This document shows, one piece after another, positions 26,399 through 35,135 of a DNA stretch of 64,000 nucleotides; the first letter of the stretch is position 1, and each line of letters opens with the position of its first letter. Under the pieces are notes generated by a model. It saw nothing but the letters and a program-made list of their open reading frames with translations. It did no database searches and was not told the origin of the DNA. Source of the stretch: Citrifermentans bemidjiense Bem (GTDB lineage: Bacteria > Desulfobacterota > Desulfuromonadia > Geobacterales > Geobacteraceae); contig NC_011146.1 in assembly GCF_000020725.1 (NCBI RefSeq), forward strand, positions 3,781,501-3,845,500, read 5' to 3'. A program made the position numbers and the translations under genes.

Positions 26399-27007
26399 TC
26401 ATTTGACCTGCAGAAAATTTCTGACTCCCGTGAATACGATTTGGGCTGCGAGGGCCGCGACGAATAGGCCGGTGAGCTTGCTGAGGATGGTGATCCCCTT
26501 TTTGCCGACGATGTGTTCGATGAAGGAGGCGCAGACAAGGAGGATGCCGACGCAAAGAACCGCCGCCGCGAGTGCCGCAAGGCCTACGAACACCTGCCAG
26601 TTGTGCTGCACCTCGGCCCCCATGACCAGGAGCGCACCGGTGGTGCCGGGGCCTACGGTCACCGGTATGGCGAGAGGTACCACGGAGATGGCGCCGCGCT
26701 TCTCGCTGGGAGGCGCGCTGTCGTCGCCGTGCACCATGTGCACCGCCGACAGGAACAAGAGGCTACCGGCGCCGATCCTGAAGGAGTCGAGCGTGATGCC
26801 GAAGAGCGAGAAGAGGGTGTTGCCGAAGGAGTAGAGGACGAAGCAGGCGACCAAGACGGCGAGGGTGACCCGAAGCGCGGTGGCGCGTCGTTCCGAGGCC
26901 GAGAGTTCAGGCGTCATGGCGAGGAAAGTGGAGAGGACGAAGAAGGGAGTCAGCAGGAAGAAAAACCTGATCCACACGGTGAAGAAAAACTCTGAATACG
27001 TTTCCAT
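26399..27007 (-). CDS. MarC family integral membrane protein
   Basis: About 202 residues, six predicted membrane helices (for example FFLLTPFFVLSTFLAM, ALRVTLAVLVACFVLYSFG, WQVFVGLAALAAAVLCVGILL), with the family features SSVHM-like FLSAVHMVHG and PLAIPVTVGPGTTGALLV. MarC/YhgN proteins were once linked to antibiotic resistance; transport substrate is unknown. ATG 27007 (METYSEFFF) is chosen over an upstream ATG in a repeat. It is monocistronic. Confidence 0.88.
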   Translation of the reverse strand: METYSEFFFTVWIRFFFLLTPFFVLSTFLAMTPELSASERRATALRVTLAVLVACFVLYSFGNTLFSLFGITLDSFRIGAGSLLFLSAVHMVHGDDSAPPSEKRGAISVVPLAIPVTVGPGTTGALLVMGAEVQHNWQVFVGLAALAAAVLCVGILLVCASFIEHIVGKKGITILSKLTGLFVAALAAQIVFTGVRNFLQVK

Positions 27008-27030
27008 CCTGAGACTGGCTCTCCTGTTAA

Positions 27031-27162
27031 AAGCTTTCACCACAGAGGTACACAGAGGTACACAGAGGAAGGCAGAAACAAGGAAACAAGGCGGGTTTAA
27101 ACCTTTTAAAAGATTTTGGTTTTACCCTGTGCTCCTCTGTGTACCTCTGTGGTGATGCTTTT
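27031..27162. repeat. CACAGAGGTA paired inverted repeat
   Basis: Left end CACCACAGAGGTACACAGAG (10-base period, about three units), right end CCTCTGTGTACCTCTGTGGT, enclosing about 65 bases. Lies between MarC and the quinone oxidoreductase and touches both ends of the spacer. Confidence 0.85.
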
Positions 27163-27167
27163 GTTTT

Positions 27168-28157
27168 TTATTCAGCTACTTTCAGAACTATCTTTCCGAA
27201 GTGCTTGTCTTGTTCCATCATCCGGTGCGCTTCGACCACCTGATCGATGGGGAACGCCTTCTCGATGATCGGCACGATGGTGCGGTCGGCGAACTTCGGC
27301 ATGGCGCGGCGCACGAACTCGGCCGCGATCTCCCCCTTCTCGGAAACCGGACGCGAACGGAGCACGCTGCCAATGATCTGCTGGCGCTTCACCATCATGA
27401 GGGCCAGGTTCAGCTCGGCCTTGATGCCAGAGATGACCCCGATGATGACGAGCCTCCCCTTGTACCCCAAGGAGTTCATGTTGGGTGCCAGGTACTTGGC
27501 GCCAACGTGGTCCAGGATGACGTCGACACCCTTTTTGTTGGTGAACTCCTTGACCGCCTCGGAGAAGTCCGGGGTCTCCTTGAAGTTGATCACCAGGTCG
27601 GCCCCCAACTGCTTCACGCGCTCCAGCTTCTCGGGCGAGGCGGTGACGATCAGCTTGGACTTCGGCGCCAGGGCCTTGCAGAGCTGGATGGCAGCGGTGT
27701 TAACCCCGCCGCCGCCGCCATGCAGGATCGCCGTCTCGCCGTCCTTAAGCCCGCCTATCATGAAGACGTTGAGGAAAGCGGTGATGTAGGACTCGCAGAT
27801 GCAGGCCGCCTCCTCGAAGCTCACCGTCTCGGGGACTGGCATCAGGTGGCAGGCGTAGGCGACTGCGTACTCGGCATAACCGCCGCCCCCCACAAGCGAC
27901 ACCACGCGGTCGCCTTTCTTCCAGCCGGTTACGCCCGGTCCAAGCTCCTCGATGATGCCCGCGACCTCTAACCCGAGGATTTCGGAATCGCCCGGCGGGG
28001 GGGGATATTTCCCTTCGCGCTGCACCAGGTCGGGGCGGTTGATGGAGGTTGCATAGACCTTGACCAGCACCTCTCCTTCTTTGGGGACCGGCCTGTCCAC
28101 TTCACCCAGCTTCAGAACCTCGACACCGCCAAAACCCTCCATCAGCACAGCTTTCAT
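27168..28157 (-). CDS. NAD(P)H quinone oxidoreductase, PIG3 type
   Basis: 329 residues of the medium-chain dehydrogenase/reductase superfamily without zinc ligands. GroES-like N-terminal domain (SINRPDLVQREGKYPPPPG), then the Rossmann domain with AILHGGGGGVNTAAIQ and ADLVINFKE. PIG3-like members reduce quinones with NADPH by one electron. Glu- and Gly-rich GLEVAGIIEELGPGV marks the family. GGAGG precedes the ATG. It stands alone, divergent from nothing and followed by the paired repeat. Confidence 0.9.
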   Translation of the reverse strand: MKAVLMEGFGGVEVLKLGEVDRPVPKEGEVLVKVYATSINRPDLVQREGKYPPPPGDSEILGLEVAGIIEELGPGVTGWKKGDRVVSLVGGGGYAEYAVAYACHLMPVPETVSFEEAACICESYITAFLNVFMIGGLKDGETAILHGGGGGVNTAAIQLCKALAPKSKLIVTASPEKLERVKQLGADLVINFKETPDFSEAVKEFTNKKGVDVILDHVGAKYLAPNMNSLGYKGRLVIIGVISGIKAELNLALMMVKRQQIIGSVLRSRPVSEKGEIAAEFVRRAMPKFADRTIVPIIEKAFPIDQVVEAHRMMEQDKHFGKIVLKVAE

Positions 28158-28260
28158 GGTTTCCCTCCAGAAAAATTAAATTGATAGCGTATACAGGCGC
28201 ACACTATCTCAAAAACAGGCGCAATTGATCAACCTGAATTTTGTCGATGGAGGGAAAAAA

Positions 28261-28620
28261 TCAGCGGAATTTGACTGCGACGCCCTTGGCCTTCATCTCG
28301 CTGACCGGGTAGAAGATGTAGGTGTCCATCTCCACGGTTACCTCGGGGAGGATGACGGCGTCGGCCCCGATCTTTTGGGCCTCGGCGCGCAGGGCATCGT
28401 AAGCCCAGCTGTAGTCGGCGGGGGTCAGGTCGGCATGAGAGCCGTAGCGGGAGCGGCGTACCTGGATGTTGCCGACCTTGTAGTAGGGGCGCAAGAGTTC
28501 GTCCTGGGTGAGCACCGGCGGGGCGTTGACCACGTTGAGTCTCGCAGTCGCGCATCCGCCGAAAACGACGGCGCACAGAAGCAGAAATACCGGCAACACT
28601 CTTTGCAAACAACCTCCCAT
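28261..28620 (-). CDS. Small lipoprotein of unknown function
   Basis: About 119 residues from ATG 28620, which has GAGGTGA upstream; the in-frame GTG at 28629 lies inside that ribosome site. A lipobox ends in FGGC (about Cys22), so the mature protein is lipid-anchored. The body (YKVGNIQVRRSRYGSHADLT, EAQKIGADAVILPEVTVEMD) suggests a small heavy-metal-binding-like or YbjQ-like fold, but no function is assigned. Divergent from yebC. Confidence 0.75.
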   Translation of the reverse strand: MGGCLQRVLPVFLLLCAVVFGGCATARLNVVNAPPVLTQDELLRPYYKVGNIQVRRSRYGSHADLTPADYSWAYDALRAEAQKIGADAVILPEVTVEMDTYIFYPVSEMKAKGVAVKFR

Positions 28621-28700
28621 ATTCTTCACCTCTTTCGGCAGTCAGCGCTGCACCCTGTACGGTCATAAATCCGGTGACAGTTTAACTGTCATTTTCCCAC

Positions 28701-28730
28701 TTTACAACCGTCTTTTGGCCATGATAGTAT
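28701..28730 (+). promoter_or_regulatory. Candidate promoter of yebC
   Basis: TTTACA (28701-28706), 18 bases, TAGTAT (28725-28730), 43 bases before the yebC start codon. Confidence 0.4.
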
Positions 28731-28773
28731 TTCGCGTTTCAATCACCAAACTGATTCGGAAAGGAAGCAGCTT

Positions 28774-29517
28774 ATGTCAGGACATAATAAATGGAGCACC
28801 ATCAAACACAAGAAAGGCGCCGCCGATGCCAAGCGGGGCAAAGTATTCACCAAGATAATCAAGGAAATCACCGTTGCCGCGAAACTCGGCGGCGGGGATC
28901 CGGACGGCAACCCGCGCCTTAGAACCGCTATAGATAAGGCAAAAGGCGAGAACATGCCGAAGGACAACGTCGAGCGCGCGATCAAAAAGGGCGTCGGCGG
29001 CCTGGAAGGGACCACCTACGAAGAGACCACCTACGAGGGTTACGGCCCCGGCGGCACCGCGGTTCTGGTCGAGGTCATGACCGACAACCGCAACCGCACC
29101 GTCTCCGATGTGAGGAGCATATTCACCAAGTGCAACGGCAACATGGGTGAGTCCGGCTGTGTTTCCTGGCTTTTCGACAAGAAGGGATTGCTGGTTTTCC
29201 CGAAGAGCATCGACTTCGACAAGCTGTTCGAAGCCTCCATCGAGGCGGGCGCCGACGACGTGACCGATGAAGACGAGCAGTACGAAGTGCTGACCGACCC
29301 GGCCGCGTTCCACCAGGTGAAGACTGCCCTGGAGGGAGCAGGCTTCAAGGCCGAGTCCGCCGAGATCACCATGATTCCGCAGACCATGGTGAAGCTTGAA
29401 GGAAAGAACGCAGAGAACATGCTGAAGCTGATGGACCGTATGGAAGACAACGACGACGTCCAGAACGTCTACGCGAACTTCGACATCTCCGAAGAAGAGA
29501 TGGAAAAGATGATGTAG
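28774..29517 (+). CDS. yebC: YebC/PmpR family protein
   Basis: 247 residues, the full family length, beginning [20 protein letters not shown] and containing [20 protein letters not shown] and [20 protein letters not shown]. YebC proteins were described as DNA-binding regulators (PmpR) and more recently as translation factors helping ribosomes through proline stretches. It is directly upstream of ruvC, as in many bacteria, but a terminator separates them. GGAAAGGAAG precedes the ATG. Confidence 0.95.
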   Translation: MSGHNKWSTIKHKKGAADAKRGKVFTKIIKEITVAAKLGGGDPDGNPRLRTAIDKAKGENMPKDNVERAIKKGVGGLEGTTYEETTYEGYGPGGTAVLVEVMTDNRNRTVSDVRSIFTKCNGNMGESGCVSWLFDKKGLLVFPKSIDFDKLFEASIEAGADDVTDEDEQYEVLTDPAAFHQVKTALEGAGFKAESAEITMIPQTMVKLEGKNAENMLKLMDRMEDNDDVQNVYANFDISEEEMEKMM

Positions 29518-29545
29518 CAAAGGCAGGGTCTTTTGTGGTACTAAG

Positions 29546-29575
29546 AGCGCGGGCTTGTCCCCGCGCTTTTTTTTT
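29546..29575 (+). terminator. Terminator of yebC
   Basis: AGCGCGGG and CCCCGCGCT form an 8-9 bp stem with a short loop, followed by nine Ts, about 20 bases before the ruvC start. Confidence 0.88.
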
Positions 29576-29593
29576 AACTTTCAGGATTCAAAC

Positions 29594-30088
29594 ATGATCA
29601 TTCTCGGCATCGACCCAGGCTCCCGCAAGACCGGCTACGGCATCATCTCCAAACAGGGAAACCGCCTGATCCACGTCGACAACGGCGCCATCTTCACCCA
29701 GAGCGCCAAAGACTTCCCCGAGAGGCTGGAGAAGATCTTCACCGGGCTCTCCGAGATCATCGCGCAGTACCGCCCCGAGGTGGTCGCGGTGGAGGACGTG
29801 TTCCTGGCGAAGAACGCCCAGAGCGCCTTGAAGCTCGGGCAGGCGCGCGGCGCGGCCATCGTCGCCGCGGTGAACGTCGGCCTCCCGGTCCACGAGTACA
29901 CGGCGATGCAGGTGAAGCAGGCGGTGGTCGGCACCGGTCGCGCAGAAAAGGCGCAGGTGCAGCAGATGATCAAGGCGCTTTTGAACCTGCCGGAGGTGGC
30001 GCAGGAAGACGCCTCCGACGCCCTGGCGGTCGCCATCTGCCACGCCCACTCCGCAGGCATCAATGCCCTTTTTAAAAACGTCAGGTAG
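29594..30088 (+). CDS. ruvC: Crossover junction endodeoxyribonuclease RuvC
   Basis: 164 residues. It cuts Holliday junctions as a dimer with two metal ions. Catalytic acidic residues sit in [13 protein letters not shown] (first Asp), [11 protein letters not shown] (Glu) and [13 protein letters not shown] (last Asps). ATG 29594 is chosen because AGGATTCAAAC lies upstream and the protein then begins MIILGIDPG as in relatives. It heads a ruvC-ruvA-ruvB series with repeat-bearing spacers. Confidence 0.95.
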   Translation: MIILGIDPGSRKTGYGIISKQGNRLIHVDNGAIFTQSAKDFPERLEKIFTGLSEIIAQYRPEVVAVEDVFLAKNAQSALKLGQARGAAIVAAVNVGLPVHEYTAMQVKQAVVGTGRAEKAQVQQMIKALLNLPEVAQEDASDALAVAICHAHSAGINALFKNVR

Positions 30089-30106
30089 CCACTAATGTTT
30101 CTTCAC

Positions 30107-30137
30107 CGTCAATTGTCAATTGTCCATTGCCAATTGG
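30107..30137. repeat. TGACAAT heptamer repeat, solo end
   Basis: CGTCAATTGTCAATTGTCCA then TTGCCAATTGG, four to five units of the 7-base motif TCAATTG, between ruvC and ruvA. The paired versions are at 31873-32072 and 32801-32971. Confidence 0.9.
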
Positions 30138-30153
30138 TTCAGGAGAGTTTTTT

Positions 30154-30753
30154 ATGATCGCGCTCCTTACCGGAAAGCTCGCCTACAAATCCCCCGAGTT
30201 CATCATCCTGGACGTCAACGGCGTGGGATACCAGGTGCACATCCCCTTCTCCACCTACTACACCCTCCCCGTCGAAGGGGGCGCGCTGTCGCTGCAGATC
30301 CACACCTCGGTGAAGGAAGACGCCATCAACCTGTACGGCTTCCGAACCCAGCAGGAGAAGGAACTGTTCCAGCTCCTGATCGGCGTCTCAGGCGTGGGGC
30401 CGAAGCTCGCCACCGGCATACTTTCCAACAGCGAGCCTTCCGAGCTTGCCGATTCGCTCGTCAACGGCAACCTGGCCCGGCTCTCCGCCATTCCCGGCAT
30501 CGGCAAGAAAACAGCGGAGCGCCTGGTGCTGGAACTTAAGGAAAAGATGAAGAAGCTGGGCCTCGCGCAGCCGCAGGCAGGCGGCACCACCGCTCCGGCC
30601 AAACAGGAGATCAGGGACGACGTGCTCTCCGCGCTCATCAACCTGGGGTACAAGGAAGCCGTGGTGCAAAAGGCACTGGCAGAGTTGAAGGTCACGGAAG
30701 ACGCGACCGTCGAACTCGTGCTCAAGCAGGCGCTGAAGATACTGATGAAGTAG
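30154..30753 (+). CDS. ruvA: Holliday junction branch migration protein RuvA
   Basis: 199 residues. OB-fold N-terminal domain (MIALLTGKLAYKSPEFIILD), two helix-hairpin-helix motifs (GVSGVGPKLATGIL, IPGIGKKTAERLVLEL) and a C-terminal RuvB-contacting domain (DDVLSALINLGYKEAVVQKA). RuvA binds four-way junctions and loads RuvB. ATG 30154 has AGGAGAG at normal spacing; an upstream ATG in the repeat is rejected. Confidence 0.95.
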   Translation: MIALLTGKLAYKSPEFIILDVNGVGYQVHIPFSTYYTLPVEGGALSLQIHTSVKEDAINLYGFRTQQEKELFQLLIGVSGVGPKLATGILSNSEPSELADSLVNGNLARLSAIPGIGKKTAERLVLELKEKMKKLGLAQPQAGGTTAPAKQEIRDDVLSALINLGYKEAVVQKALAELKVTEDATVELVLKQALKILMK

Positions 30754-30787
30754 GCGACGCAGCAGGCGTATCCCTCCGGCATGCCCC

Positions 30788-30814
30788 TTGACCTTTATCT
30801 CCAACTGTTATAAT
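30788..30814 (+). promoter_or_regulatory. Candidate internal promoter before ruvB
   Basis: TTGACC (30788-30793), 15 bases, TATAAT (30809-30814): a perfect -10 with a short spacer, in the 100-base gap between ruvA and ruvB. Confidence 0.4.
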
Positions 30815-30857
30815 TTGGCCCCTTGCATTTTGCAGGATTGCCGCAGCAAGGAGAGCC

Positions 30858-31871
30858 ATGACCCGCCTTATCAGCGCAGATAAATCAGAAGACGACCTCC
30901 TTGAGGCGTCGCTGCGCCCGCGGGCGCTCTCCGACTACGTAGGGCAGGAAAAGGCCAAAGGAAACCTGGGACTTTTCATCGACGCCGCCCGCGGCAGAAG
31001 CGAGGCGCTCGACCACGTGCTCCTGTACGGCCCGCCGGGACTCGGCAAGACCACGCTGGCCAACATCATCGCCTGCGAGATGGGGGTCAATATCAAGTCC
31101 ACCTCCGGCCCGGTGATCGAGCGTCCCGGCGACCTGGCGGCCATCCTCACCAACCTGGAAGCGCACGACGTCCTTTTCATCGACGAGATCCACCGCCTCT
31201 CGCACGTGGTGGAGGAGATCCTCTACCCGGCCATGGAGGACTTTCAGCTCGACATCATCATCGGCCAGGGGCCGAGCGCCCGTACCATCAAGCTCGACCT
31301 CCCGAAGTTCACCCTGGTCGGCGCCACCACCCGGGCCGGGCTCCTTTCCTCACCCTTGAGAGACCGCTTCGGCGTCATCTCCCGCCTGGAGTTCTACACC
31401 CACGAAGAACTCGCCTTCATCATCACCCGTTCCGCCCGCATCTTCGGGATGGCCATAGCGCCCGAAGGGGCCATGGAGCTTGCGCGCCGCAGCCGCGGGA
31501 CCCCGAGGATCGCGAACCGCCTACTGCGCCGCGTGCGCGATTTCGCCCAGGTCCGCGCCGACGGCGTTATCACCCGCGAGGTAGCCGACCAGGCGCTGGC
31601 GCTTTTAGAGATAGACGACATGGGGTTCGACATGATGGACCGCGCCATCCTGCTCACCATCATCGACAAGTTCGGTGGCGGTCCGGTAGGGCTCGACACC
31701 ATAGCCGCCGCCATCAGCGAGGAAAGCGACACCATCGAGGACGTGTACGAGCCGTTCCTGATCCAGAACGGTTTCCTGAACCGCACCCCCAGGGGGCGTG
31801 TTGCGACCGCCGCGGCCTACCGGCATTTCGGCAGAATCGCGCCCGAGCCGCCGCAGGGCAAACTCTTCTAA
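30858..31871 (+). CDS. ruvB: Holliday junction DNA helicase RuvB
   Basis: 337 residues, AAA+ motor driving branch migration with RuvA. Walker [13 protein letters not shown], Walker [13 protein letters not shown], sensor 1 [11 protein letters not shown], arginine-finger region LRDRFGVI and a C-terminal winged helix ([19 protein letters not shown]). AAGGAGAGCC precedes the ATG. Confidence 0.96.
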   Translation: MTRLISADKSEDDLLEASLRPRALSDYVGQEKAKGNLGLFIDAARGRSEALDHVLLYGPPGLGKTTLANIIACEMGVNIKSTSGPVIERPGDLAAILTNLEAHDVLFIDEIHRLSHVVEEILYPAMEDFQLDIIIGQGPSARTIKLDLPKFTLVGATTRAGLLSSPLRDRFGVISRLEFYTHEELAFIITRSARIFGMAIAPEGAMELARRSRGTPRIANRLLRRVRDFAQVRADGVITREVADQALALLEIDDMGFDMMDRAILLTIIDKFGGGPVGLDTIAAAISEESDTIEDVYEPFLIQNGFLNRTPRGRVATAAAYRHFGRIAPEPPQGKLF

Positions 31872-31872
31872 G

Positions 31873-32072
31873 CCAATTGACAATTGATAATTGACAATTG
31901 ACAATGGCAGAGCTTTGTTTGCTTTTCTACTCATTACATCAATACCGGCACTGCTTGACCTGACAGCGGGTCACGGCCTGTTCTACTTCATTGCAGAAAT
32001 ACTGGCACAGCACTTGACCTGACAGCGGGTTCGCTTTTCGTTGTCAATTGTCAATTGTCAATTGTCAATTGG
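31873..32072. repeat. TGACAAT heptamer inverted pair, unit A
   Basis: Left end CAATTGACAATTGATAATTG onward, right end TTGTCAATTGTCAATTGTCA onward, enclosing about 133 bases that contain a direct repeat (CTTGACCTGACAGCGGGT at 31954 and 32013). Fills the ruvB to Hda-like spacer. A second unit is at 32801-32971. Confidence 0.85.
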
Positions 32073-32082
32073 TGTTAGCCTT

Positions 32083-32787
32083 ATGCAGCTTATCTTTGAT
32101 TTCCCGGTGGTGCCGCGTTTCGGCTTTGAGAACTTCGTGGTCTGCGGCGGCAACAAGACTGCCTACCAGTTCGCGAAGAAGCTGGTCGAGGACCCGACGG
32201 AGAACCTTCTCTACATCTACGGCCCGGAAGGCTCGGGCAAAACCCACCTTTTGACCGCCCTCTCCAATTCCATCGACGGCAGGTACTTTTCCTTCCGGGA
32301 CGCAGGCTCGCTATACGGCTCCAGCGTCGGCAGCGAAGGCCCTTCCCGGCTGGCCGAGCACTTCCAGGGCGCGGCCGCGCTGGTACTGGACGACCTGCAT
32401 CTCCTCCCCAACCTGCACGAAGTGCGGGTCGAGCTTTGGGAACTCTTCAACGCCTTTTACAGTTCCGGCCGCAAAATCGCCATCTCCGGCCTTATGCCCC
32501 CCAAAGAGCTGCCGCACCTGGACGGGCACCTGACCAGCCGCCTGCTCTGGGGCCTTGTGGCGCGGATGGACGTCTCCGACGACGAGTCCAGGAGGATGAT
32601 CCTGAAGAAGCTGGCCGAGGACCGACAGATGGCGCTTCCTGACGACGTCATAGACGAGATGCTCTTGAGGGTGAGGCGGGACATTCCGTCGCTCGTGTAC
32701 GCCCTGGAGAACATCAACCGCTACGCCATCTCGACCAAGAGAAAGGTGAGCCTTAGGCTGGCGAAAGAAGCTTTTAGAGGCAATTGA
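32083..32787 (+). CDS. DnaA-like AAA+ ATPase (Hda-type)
   Basis: 234 residues containing only the DnaA-type ATPase core: MQLIFDFPVVPRFGFENFVV at the start, Walker A YGPEGSGKTHLL, Walker B LVLDDLHLLP, box VII-like SRLLWGLVARM and a C-terminal lid (DIPSLVYALENINRYA). DnaA's helix-turn-helix is absent, so it fits Hda/DnaA-homologue proteins that control initiator activity or load replication proteins. The N-terminal QLIFDF resembles the beta-clamp-binding motif of Hda (QLxLxF). ATG 32083 is chosen as the upstream frame is repeat sequence. Confidence 0.82.
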   Translation: MQLIFDFPVVPRFGFENFVVCGGNKTAYQFAKKLVEDPTENLLYIYGPEGSGKTHLLTALSNSIDGRYFSFRDAGSLYGSSVGSEGPSRLAEHFQGAAALVLDDLHLLPNLHEVRVELWELFNAFYSSGRKIAISGLMPPKELPHLDGHLTSRLLWGLVARMDVSDDESRRMILKKLAEDRQMALPDDVIDEMLLRVRRDIPSLVYALENINRYAISTKRKVSLRLAKEAFRGN

Positions 32788-32800
32788 GAAGCAATTCAGA

Positions 32801-32971
32801 GTCAATTGACAATTGACAATTGACAATGCAACCCTTACTCACTACTGCGGCAGCACCAATACAAAAAAGGCTTCTGAACTTCCTCTACCAGAGGTTGTCT
32901 CAGAAGCCTTCTTTCGTCCGTCTATCGCCTTGCTTTTCGTTGTCAATTGTCAATTGTCAATCGTCAATTGG
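32801..32971. repeat. TGACAAT heptamer inverted pair, unit B
   Basis: Left end TCAATTGACAATTGACAATT onward (32801-32828), right end TTGTCAATTGTCAATTGTCA onward (32940-32971), about 111 bases inside, containing a bidirectional terminator. Fills the spacer between the convergent Hda-like and Uup genes. Confidence 0.88.
32863..32914. terminator. Bidirectional terminator inside repeat unit B
   Basis: AAGGCTTCTGA pairs with TCAGAAGCCTT, with an inner CCTCT/AGAGG stem; A-run on one side, T-rich on the other. It serves the convergent Hda-like and Uup genes. Confidence 0.8.
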
Positions 32972-32974
32972 TTT

Positions 32975-34873
32975 TCAATTGCCTTTCTTCGTCTCCAACT
33001 CCTCCCACCGCTCGAAGGCCGCGGCAAGTTCGGCTTCCAGCCTGCCGTAGTTCGCAGTGATGGCGGCGATGCCCCCTTCGACGCTGCCGTAGCAGGAAGG
33101 ATCCCCCAGCTGCGCCTCGACCTCGGCGAACTCCTGCTCCAGTTCTGCAATCCTAAGCTCCAGCTTCTCCAGCTCGATACGCTCGGCGTAGGTGAGCCCC
33201 TTCTTCTTCTCGGCCCTGGCGGCCTGGATCGTATCCTTCTTCTCGACGCGCTGCGCTACTGCCGCCACGCGCGCCTCTTCCTTGCGCTCCCTGTAGTTGC
33301 TGTAGTTCCCCTCGTAGAAGGTGACATCCCCCTCTCCCTCGAAGGAAAGGATGCCGGTGGCGACCTTGTCCAAGAAGAAGCGGTCGTGGGTGACCATCAG
33401 CACGCAACCCGGAAAGGCGGCGATGGAGGCGTCGAGAAGCTGCAGGGTAGGTATGTCCAGGTCGTTCGTCGGCTCGTCGAGCACCAGGAGGTTCGAGTCC
33501 TGCAGCATGAGTCTGGCGAGGATGAGCCTGCTCTTCTCTCCGCCGGAGAGGCTTCCCACCGGGCGCCGCCTGTCCTCGGGCGAGAACAGGAACTCCTCCA
33601 GATAGCCGATCTTGTGCCGCTTGTCCCCGGTCGGCGTGGCGACGTAATCCCCCTCGCCAAAGAAGTCGTAGACGGTCTCATTCGGATCGATCACCTCGCG
33701 CAACTGGTCGAAGTAGGAGATCTTCGTTTTCTTGCCGACCACGACCTTCCCCTGGTCCGGCTCCTCCTCCCCCATGATCATGCGGATCAGGGTGGTCTTG
33801 CCGCAGCCGTTGGGCCCGATCACGCCGACGCGGTCGCCGCGCTTCATCCCGAAGGTGAGCTTCTTGAGCAGCTTCTTCTCGCCGAACCCCTTGCTCACAC
33901 AGTCCAGCTCCAGGATGGTCCCCCCGAGCCCCTCTTCGGTGTTAAAGCCGATCTTCAGCTCCTTGCGCGCCGGCCCCGCCAGGCTCTCCTCAAGGGCGTA
34001 ATAACGGTCGATGCGCGCTTTTTGCTTGGTGGAGCGCGCAGGGGGGCCGCGCCTGATCCAGTCGGTCTCGGTGCGCAGCAGGTTCAAAAGGCGCGAGCGC
34101 CTGGTCGCCTCGTTCAGGAGCCGCTCTTCCCGCTGCTCCAGGTACCTGGAATACCCCCCCTGGTAGGAAATGACGGCCCCGCGCTCCAGCTCCAGCATCC
34201 GGGTCACCACCTCGTCGAGAAAGTAGCGGTCGTGGGTGATCAGCATCACGGCGCCTGGGTAGGCCTTAAGGTGATCCTGCAGCCACTGGGTGGTGTCGGC
34301 GTCCAGATGGTTGGTCGGCTCGTCGAGGAGCAACAGTTCCGGGGCCTGTAGCAAGAGCTTCGCCAGCGCCACCCGGCGCTTGGTCCCCCCGGAAAGCGTG
34401 CCGATCTTCTGGTCGCGATCGGGCAACTGCAGGTGGGTCATCATTTCGGAGACACGGTGGTCGGTATTCCAGCCGCCGTGGTGCTCGATCCAGTCGGAGA
34501 GCTCCCCCTGGCGCGAGAGGAGCCGGTCCATGTCGGGAGGGTTCGACGCCATGCGCTCGGAGAGTTCGTTGAAGGAGGCCATGGCGGCGCGGATCTCCTT
34601 CAAGCCCCCTTCTATCTCGGCGGCCACGGTGGAGCTTTCGTCCAGCACCGGTTCCTGGCTCAGGTAGCCGACGGATGCCCCGCGCTTCATGGCGATGGAA
34701 CCGCCGTCGTGGTCCTCGATGCCGGCAAGGATGGTGAGCAGCGTCGATTTCCCGGCGCCGTTGGCTCCGATCAGGCCGACCCTCTCCTCCTCTCCCACCG
34801 CGAACCCGACCTGGTCCAGAAGCTCCCTGGAACCAAAGCTTTTACAAAGCCCAGTTACGTCTATTACGTTCAT
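32975..34873 (-). CDS. uup: ABC-F ATPase Uup
   Basis: 632 residues. Domain 1: GANGAGKSTLL, LSGGTKRRVALA, LLLDEPTNHLDAD. Domain 2: GPNGCGKTTLIR, LSGGEKSRLILA, LVLDEPTNDLDI. A C-terminal coiled coil (ERIELEKLELRIAELEQEFAEVEAQLG) identifies Uup, which binds branched DNA and ribosomes and limits transposon excision and tandem-repeat deletion in E. coli. The neighbours (ruvCAB, Hda-like) fit a branched-DNA role. GGAGTTTGC precedes the ATG. Unlike the ABC-F protein at 15.8 kb both Walker A motifs are canonical. Confidence 0.92.
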   Translation of the reverse strand: MNVIDVTGLCKSFGSRELLDQVGFAVGEEERVGLIGANGAGKSTLLTILAGIEDHDGGSIAMKRGASVGYLSQEPVLDESSTVAAEIEGGLKEIRAAMASFNELSERMASNPPDMDRLLSRQGELSDWIEHHGGWNTDHRVSEMMTHLQLPDRDQKIGTLSGGTKRRVALAKLLLQAPELLLLDEPTNHLDADTTQWLQDHLKAYPGAVMLITHDRYFLDEVVTRMLELERGAVISYQGGYSRYLEQREERLLNEATRRSRLLNLLRTETDWIRRGPPARSTKQKARIDRYYALEESLAGPARKELKIGFNTEEGLGGTILELDCVSKGFGEKKLLKKLTFGMKRGDRVGVIGPNGCGKTTLIRMIMGEEEPDQGKVVVGKKTKISYFDQLREVIDPNETVYDFFGEGDYVATPTGDKRHKIGYLEEFLFSPEDRRRPVGSLSGGEKSRLILARLMLQDSNLLVLDEPTNDLDIPTLQLLDASIAAFPGCVLMVTHDRFFLDKVATGILSFEGEGDVTFYEGNYSNYRERKEEARVAAVAQRVEKKDTIQAARAEKKKGLTYAERIELEKLELRIAELEQEFAEVEAQLGDPSCYGSVEGGIAAITANYGRLEAELAAAFERWEELETKKGN

Positions 34874-35014
34874 GCAAACTCCAAAACCGGGGGCAGATGT
34901 GGCTATCTGAACCCTCGGGAAATAATCGGCGCACCGAAAGCGTCGCAGCCGCGGCTGCGAAGCGCCCTAGTATTGCATGTCCCCTGCCTATCAGGGAAGT
35001 CCGAAATTAAAAAT

Positions 35015-35046
35015 AAAAAGGCAGCGGACCCTTTCGGCCCACTGCC
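35015..35046 (-). terminator. Terminator of the LEA-type lipoprotein gene
   Basis: Minus strand GGCAGTGGGCC GAAA GGGTCCGCTGCC then TTTTTA: a long G-U-containing stem with tetraloop. It sits 90 bases after the stop codon at 35136. Confidence 0.75.
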
Positions 35047-35135
35047 AGTAACGCTTTTCCCTGGGGGAATCCGGGAGAGATCTACGGCAGCATGAACACT
35101 CCCCTGGCGCCCGCCTCGCCTGGGCGCGGCCTTTC

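Noticed and set aside
30107-32971. CRISPR array
   Set aside because: Repeat unit is 7 bases, copies are contiguous, and there are no spacers of regular length or cas genes.
32820-33050. Plus-strand frames across the Uup gene end
   Set aside because: They begin in the heptamer repeat and encode repetitive peptides; Uup on the other strand is certain.
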